In this document: positions 5,634-5,778 of the stretch, one piece after another
How positions within the stretch are numbered: the stretch's first letter is position 1
How the letters are laid out: every line of letters starts with the position of its first letter
DNA from: JAUASV01 sp047605685
GTDB lineage: Bacteria > Actinomycetota > Actinomycetes > Actinomycetales > Microbacteriaceae
Length of the DNA: 5,778 bases
Direction: 5' to 3'
NCBI GenBank assembly: GCA_047605685.1
Contig: JASGFF010000101.1
Span: 1 to 5,778 of the forward strand
The notes under the pieces: model-generated
Databases searched by the model: none
What the model saw: only the letters and a program-made list of their open reading frames with translations
Told to the model about the DNA's origin: nothing
Made by a program: the position numbers and the translations under genes

Positions 5634-5778
5634 ATGACGAGCGGGGCGGGCGATCCGGACACCGGTCCGGTGCCGGCAAGCCCGTCGTCGACCGGTTCGG
5701 CGCCGACCGGTCCGGTGCCGCCCGGCCGGCCGCCGATCCGACCCCTCCGGCTGCTGGCGGCCGCGGCCGGCCTGGGCG
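5634..5778 (+). CDS. 5' end of an unidentified gene, possibly a membrane protein (partial)
   Basis: Forty-eight codons run from ATG 5634 off the window edge. Residues 1-34 are low-complexity and rich in Pro, Gly, Thr and Ser, with TGPVP, TGSAP and TGPVP units (10-14, 20-24, 25-29). From about residue 35 the sequence IRPLRLLAAAAGLG has two arginines followed by a hydrophobic run, which looks like the start of a transmembrane helix or signal anchor. I do not recognise the protein and assign no function. The start is supported by a TACGCT hexamer six bases upstream, and third-position G/C use is like that of the neighbouring genes. Confidence 0.6.
   Translation, partial: MTSGAGDPDTGPVPASPSSTGSAPTGPVPPGRPPIRPLRLLAAAAGLG
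5661..5720 (+). repeat. 15-bp direct repeats in the right-edge gene
   Basis: ACCGGTCCGGTGCCG occurs exactly at 5661-5675 and 5706-5720. A degenerate copy, ACCGGTTCGGCGCCG, lies at 5691-5705, immediately before the second. All are in frame and encode TGPVP, TGPVP and TGSAP. Confidence 0.7.

Noticed and set aside
1..5778. A mobile element, defence island or new multi-gene system
   Set aside because: All complete genes are standard housekeeping genes in known actinobacterial order, with uniform codon use; no transposase, integrase, tRNA attachment site or CRISPR repeats are visible.

Overview
This window is a conserved housekeeping locus from a very GC-rich actinobacterium, most likely of the family Microbacteriaceae. 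I infer this from the composition (roughly three quarters G+C by eye), almost exclusive G/C at third codon positions, GTG starts, promoters that seem to give leaderless transcripts, and the gene order. I cannot name a genus from sequence alone.

Layout. At the left edge (112 to 1, minus strand) is the 5' end of a gene cut by the window border; by synteny it is probably the protein O-mannosyltransferase gene pmt. A 35-bp divergent promoter region separates it from rsmI (148-960, +), for the 16S rRNA C1402 2'-O-methyltransferase. A 175-bp gap follows. It holds three 7-bp tandem repeats, a perfect 32-bp palindrome, a G-run cluster and a -10 element for metG. Then come metG (1136-2743, methionyl-tRNA synthetase), tatD (2740-3675, TatD-family metal-dependent hydrolase) and rsmA/ksgA (3675-4598, 16S rRNA A1518/A1519 dimethyltransferase). 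These three are packed with 4-bp and 1-bp overlaps and look like one translationally coupled transcript. ispE (4608-5543, 4-diphosphocytidyl-2-C-methyl-D-erythritol kinase) follows after nine bases, with its own promoter-like element built on the rsmA stop codon. After a 90-bp repeat-rich spacer, the first 48 codons of another gene (5634 onward) run off the right edge.

How the genes fit together. rsmI and rsmA modify 16S rRNA in or near the decoding region, metG charges initiator and elongator tRNA-Met, and ispE supplies isoprenoid precursors through the MEP pathway. Isoprenoids become polyprenyl-phosphate carriers for cell wall synthesis and, if the left gene is pmt, for protein mannosylation. 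The order pmt / rsmI / metG / tatD / ksgA / ispE is a known actinobacterial neighbourhood. The rpfB gene found between tatD and ksgA in mycobacteria is absent here.

I found no new defence system, mobile element, CRISPR array or RNA gene. The features most worth a second look are non-coding: a consistent set of TANNNT (or near-TANNNT) hexamers 6-7 bases before five start codons, the 32-bp palindrome before metG, and short in-frame repeat tails.
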